Assembly: GCA_045650505.1 (NCBI GenBank)
Contig: JAZRRE010000032.1
Span: forward strand, 7,815 to 71,814
Reading direction: 5' to 3'
Origin: RGIG1681 sp045650505
GTDB taxonomy: Bacteria > Bacillota > Clostridia > Christensenellales > UBA1242
Length of the DNA stretch: 64,000 nt
Each line of letters starts with the position of its first letter. Position 1 is the first letter of the stretch. This document shows, one piece after another, positions 62,087 through 64,000 of this stretch. The translations under genes and the position numbers were made by a program. The notes under the pieces were generated by a model that did not search any database, was not told the DNA's origin, and saw only the letters and a list, made by a program, of their open reading frames with translations.

Positions 62087-63241
62087 ATGGATAAAATAGT
62101 ATTTAATCAATCATGCTTTTTAGGCATAAACGCAATTGATGAAATTGCAACAGAACTTAAAAATAGACATTTAAAGAAAGGCTTTATCATTACTGATAAT
62201 GGCCTCATTTCGTGTGGAATTTATCAAAAAGTTGCCAATGTTTTAATTAAAGGAAAAATTCCATCAGTAATGTATTCAGATGTTCGCCCAGAACCAACTG
62301 TTCGCGATGTTAAAAACGCATATAACGAACTCAAACATTCTGGTGCAGACTTCATTCTTGCAATTGGTGGTGGAAGCCCTATTGACACAGCAAAAGCAAT
62401 TTCAATCATCGCAAAGAACCCAAAATATGATGATGTTGTTTCACTTGGCGGTCATAAAAATAATTTAAATCAACCACTCCCTATCTTTGCTGTTCCAACA
62501 ACAGCGGGAAGTGCTTCTGAAATCTCAAAGAGCTTTGTTATCACTGATGAGGTTAATGAAAAGAAAATTGTTTGCTTTAATGATAAAATGCTTCCAATCG
62601 AAACATTCATTGATCCGGAACTAATGACAACAATGCCAGACATTGTGACCTTGAGTTCTGGTTTTGATGCACTTGCTCACGCAATTGAAAGTTTGATTAC
62701 AATCAAATCTAATATGTTTTCAGACACTCTTTCAAAAGATGCTGTTAAAATCATCATTAAAAACCTTCCAATTTGTTATGATGACCCTGAAAATTTAGAA
62801 GCACGTGAAAATATGGCTTATGCTCAATATATCGCTGGACTTGCCTATTCAAACTCCGGTCTTGGAATTGCTCACTCAATCGCACACGCAATCAGTGGAA
62901 AGTTTAACATTCAACATGGCATTGCCCTTTCAATGATTCTTCCAACAGTTTTAAAGTTTAATATGTATAGTCCAAAAGCACATATGTATAAATATATTGC
63001 AGAAGCTTTTAATATTGACACAAGCAATATGAAACTTGAAGAAATATGCAGAGCAACTGTTAAAGAACTTGAAAAGTTCAAAAACAGTTTCAATGTTCCA
63101 AAGAAACTTTCAGACTATGGAATGCTTGAACAAGATTTAGATTCACTTGCCCTTCGTGCATACGAAGATGCCTGTACACTTGGCAACCCTCGTGAAGTCA
63201 CAATGACAGACATTTATATGCTTCTTAAAAAGATGCTTTAA
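62087..63241 (+). CDS. Iron-containing alcohol dehydrogenase
   Basis: A 384-residue group III (Fe) alcohol dehydrogenase: GGGSPIDTAKAISI (NAD(P) binding), FAVPTTAGSASEISK, DALAHAIESL and the metal-binding GIAHSIAHAISGKFNIQHGIALS. It probably reduces acetaldehyde, butyraldehyde or a related carbonyl to regenerate NAD(P)+ in fermentation; substrate specificity cannot be read. It stands alone, with its own promoter and terminator. Confidence 0.94.
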   Translation: MDKIVFNQSCFLGINAIDEIATELKNRHLKKGFIITDNGLISCGIYQKVANVLIKGKIPSVMYSDVRPEPTVRDVKNAYNELKHSGADFILAIGGGSPIDTAKAISIIAKNPKYDDVVSLGGHKNNLNQPLPIFAVPTTAGSASEISKSFVITDEVNEKKIVCFNDKMLPIETFIDPELMTTMPDIVTLSSGFDALAHAIESLITIKSNMFSDTLSKDAVKIIIKNLPICYDDPENLEARENMAYAQYIAGLAYSNSGLGIAHSIAHAISGKFNIQHGIALSMILPTVLKFNMYSPKAHMYKYIAEAFNIDTSNMKLEEICRATVKELEKFKNSFNVPKKLSDYGMLEQDLDSLALRAYEDACTLGNPREVTMTDIYMLLKKML

Positions 63242-63251
63242 TAAATAAATT

Positions 63252-63282
63252 TAAAGACCTTGAAATCAAGGTCTTTTTTATT
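63252..63282 (+). terminator. Terminator of the alcohol dehydrogenase gene
   Basis: AAAGACCTTG (63253-63262), loop AAAT, CAAGGTCTTT (63267-63276), T-run. Confidence 0.9.
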
Positions 63283-63368
63283 GTCTGCATATTTTTATGC
63301 ATAATTGTTTTTAATATTTTAATTAATTTAATTGAAAAACTAAAAGTTAAATAATATAATAAATATAC

Positions 63369-63445
63369 GCACCATTAGCTCAACTGGATAGAGTCGCCGG
63401 CTTCGAACCGGAAGGTTGCGAGTTCGAGTCTTGCATGGTGCACCA
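63369..63445 (+). tRNA. tRNA-Arg(UCG)
   Basis: A 77-nt cloverleaf with CCA encoded: acceptor GCACCAT with ATGGTGC, D arm GCTC/GAGT, anticodon loop CTTCGAA (anticodon TCG, reading CGA), 5-nt variable loop, T arm GCGAG-TTCGAGT-CTTGC, discriminator A. The first anticodon-stem pair (G27-A43) is mismatched. It reads CGA/CGN codons without needing inosine. Confidence 0.95.
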
Positions 63446-63472
63446 ATATTATTACTTAAGGAAAATAAAATT

Positions 63473-63877
63473 ATGATGATGAGTGAAAATGAATATTATG
63501 AATTTAATATTAAGAATTTATCTATGGAAGAATCTATATCACAAATTAATGAAATAATTAATCGTATAACTGATTTAGAAATTCTTGTCAAATCCAAAAA
63601 TGGAATTTATTTAATGGAACCAAGTTTCGACTTACAATTATCATATAATAAAAAATACCTTACCTATTCATTTTCAAGAATTATTTTTGACCACACTAAT
63701 GTTGATGAAATGTTTACATTTGAAGAATGGTTCCAAAAATTCAACATACCTGCAAAGTTTAAAAAAATGATTTTTACTTTTGCTAAAAAATTGAAATGTT
63801 TTAAAATTGCAAATGAATCTGAAAAAGAAACAAATTATCAATCAAAATTTATTAAAACAAAAATCACAGACTTGTAA
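63473..63877 (+). CDS. Unknown protein downstream of tRNA-Arg
   Basis: A 134-residue protein without membrane helices: an acidic N-terminal helix (MEESISQINEIINRITDLE), a central Tyr/Phe-rich beta part and a basic C-terminus (KFKKMIFTFAKKLKCFKIA). Three ATGs start the frame; the first has AAGGAA about 9 nt upstream. Starts further up would lie inside the tRNA. No family is recognised. Its place just after a tRNA gene is typical of integrated elements, but no integrase or repeat of the tRNA end is seen here. Confidence 0.6.
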   Translation: MMMSENEYYEFNIKNLSMEESISQINEIINRITDLEILVKSKNGIYLMEPSFDLQLSYNKKYLTYSFSRIIFDHTNVDEMFTFEEWFQKFNIPAKFKKMIFTFAKKLKCFKIANESEKETNYQSKFIKTKITDL

Positions 63878-63972
63878 ATATTGGCAATAAAATTAATAAA
63901 AAATACATTTTAACACTTTACAACAAAATAATTAAAAATACCAATATTCTATAATAAAATTTCATTAAATTT

Positions 63973-64000
63973 AAAACACTTGCATTTTCAAGTGTTTTTT
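63973..64000 (+). terminator. Terminator at the right window edge
   Basis: AAAACACTTG (63973-63982), loop 6 nt, CAAGTGTTTT (63989-63998), T-run to the edge. 63878-63972 shows nothing else. Confidence 0.85.

Noticed and set aside
8708..63305. TATGCATAA motif in several intergenic regions (near 8710, 11750, 11879, 15267, 63297)
   Set aside because: It seems frequent between genes, but a few copies are expected in AT-rich DNA and I could not count coding occurrences; not claimed as a site.

Overview
The window is an AT-rich chromosomal segment (roughly two-thirds A+T by eye) with a Bacillota-type gene set: the glmU-slot/pth/mfd order, the two-part prfB with its frameshift, a CIRCE-controlled clpB, SecG, oligoendopeptidase F, WalJ/YycJ and SpoIIQ/SpoVB-like proteins. 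It most resembles an uncultured, probably host-associated, low-GC Bacillota; I cannot place it more precisely. No phage, insertion sequence, CRISPR array or rRNA operon is visible. Almost every gene from 4 kb to 62 kb is on the minus strand, as expected for one replichore.

Layout. 0-4 kb: the end of an SPFH/zinc-ribbon protein, a 75-residue protein convergent with dinB, and two tandem paralogous methyltransferases. 4-12 kb: pyrG, a FAD-dependent dehydrogenase, tsaD, a zinc-ribbon/TM2 protein, prfB and a two-TM coiled-coil protein, then a 0.5-kb gap holding a tandem repeat and hairpin. 12-19 kb: acpS, a cytidylate-kinase-like gene, pepF, secG, tpiA, pgk and dusB. 19-28 kb: a MOP flippase, then a run of unknown secreted or membrane-anchored proteins, then pyruvate kinase. 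28-38 kb: an M23 peptidase, a UPF0104 membrane protein, a PrsA-like lipoprotein, mfd, pth and a degenerate GlmU relative. 38-48 kb: tadA, peptidases, metallo-hydrolases, a histidine phosphatase, clpB and a sirtuin. 48-64 kb: a His-rich CobW GTPase, NUDIX, GNAT, MarR, SDR, an rRNA m5C methyltransferase, typA, UPF0371, an InlB-repeat protein, a MacB-type ABC exporter, an overlooked 49-residue gene, Fe-alcohol dehydrogenase and tRNA-Arg(UCG).

The main discoveries are these. (1) The CTP synthase has lost the Cys and His of its glutaminase triad and has an altered oxyanion-hole motif, so it should work only with free ammonia. (2) At least seven genes without a Shine-Dalgarno share the exact layout [-35]-17 nt-[-10]-6 nt-ATG, which puts the transcription start on the start codon; an eighth is very close. 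Leaderless translation therefore looks like a routine second initiation mode beside SD-led genes. (3) The glmU position holds a GlmU-shaped protein without either active site. (4) A PrsA-like foldase has its parvulin domain split by a large insertion carrying Ca-binding-like repeats. (5) Terminator hairpins overlap the promoters of clpB, pgk and the flippase gene. (6) The prfB frameshift site has the slippery codon and stop but no visible SD-like stimulator.
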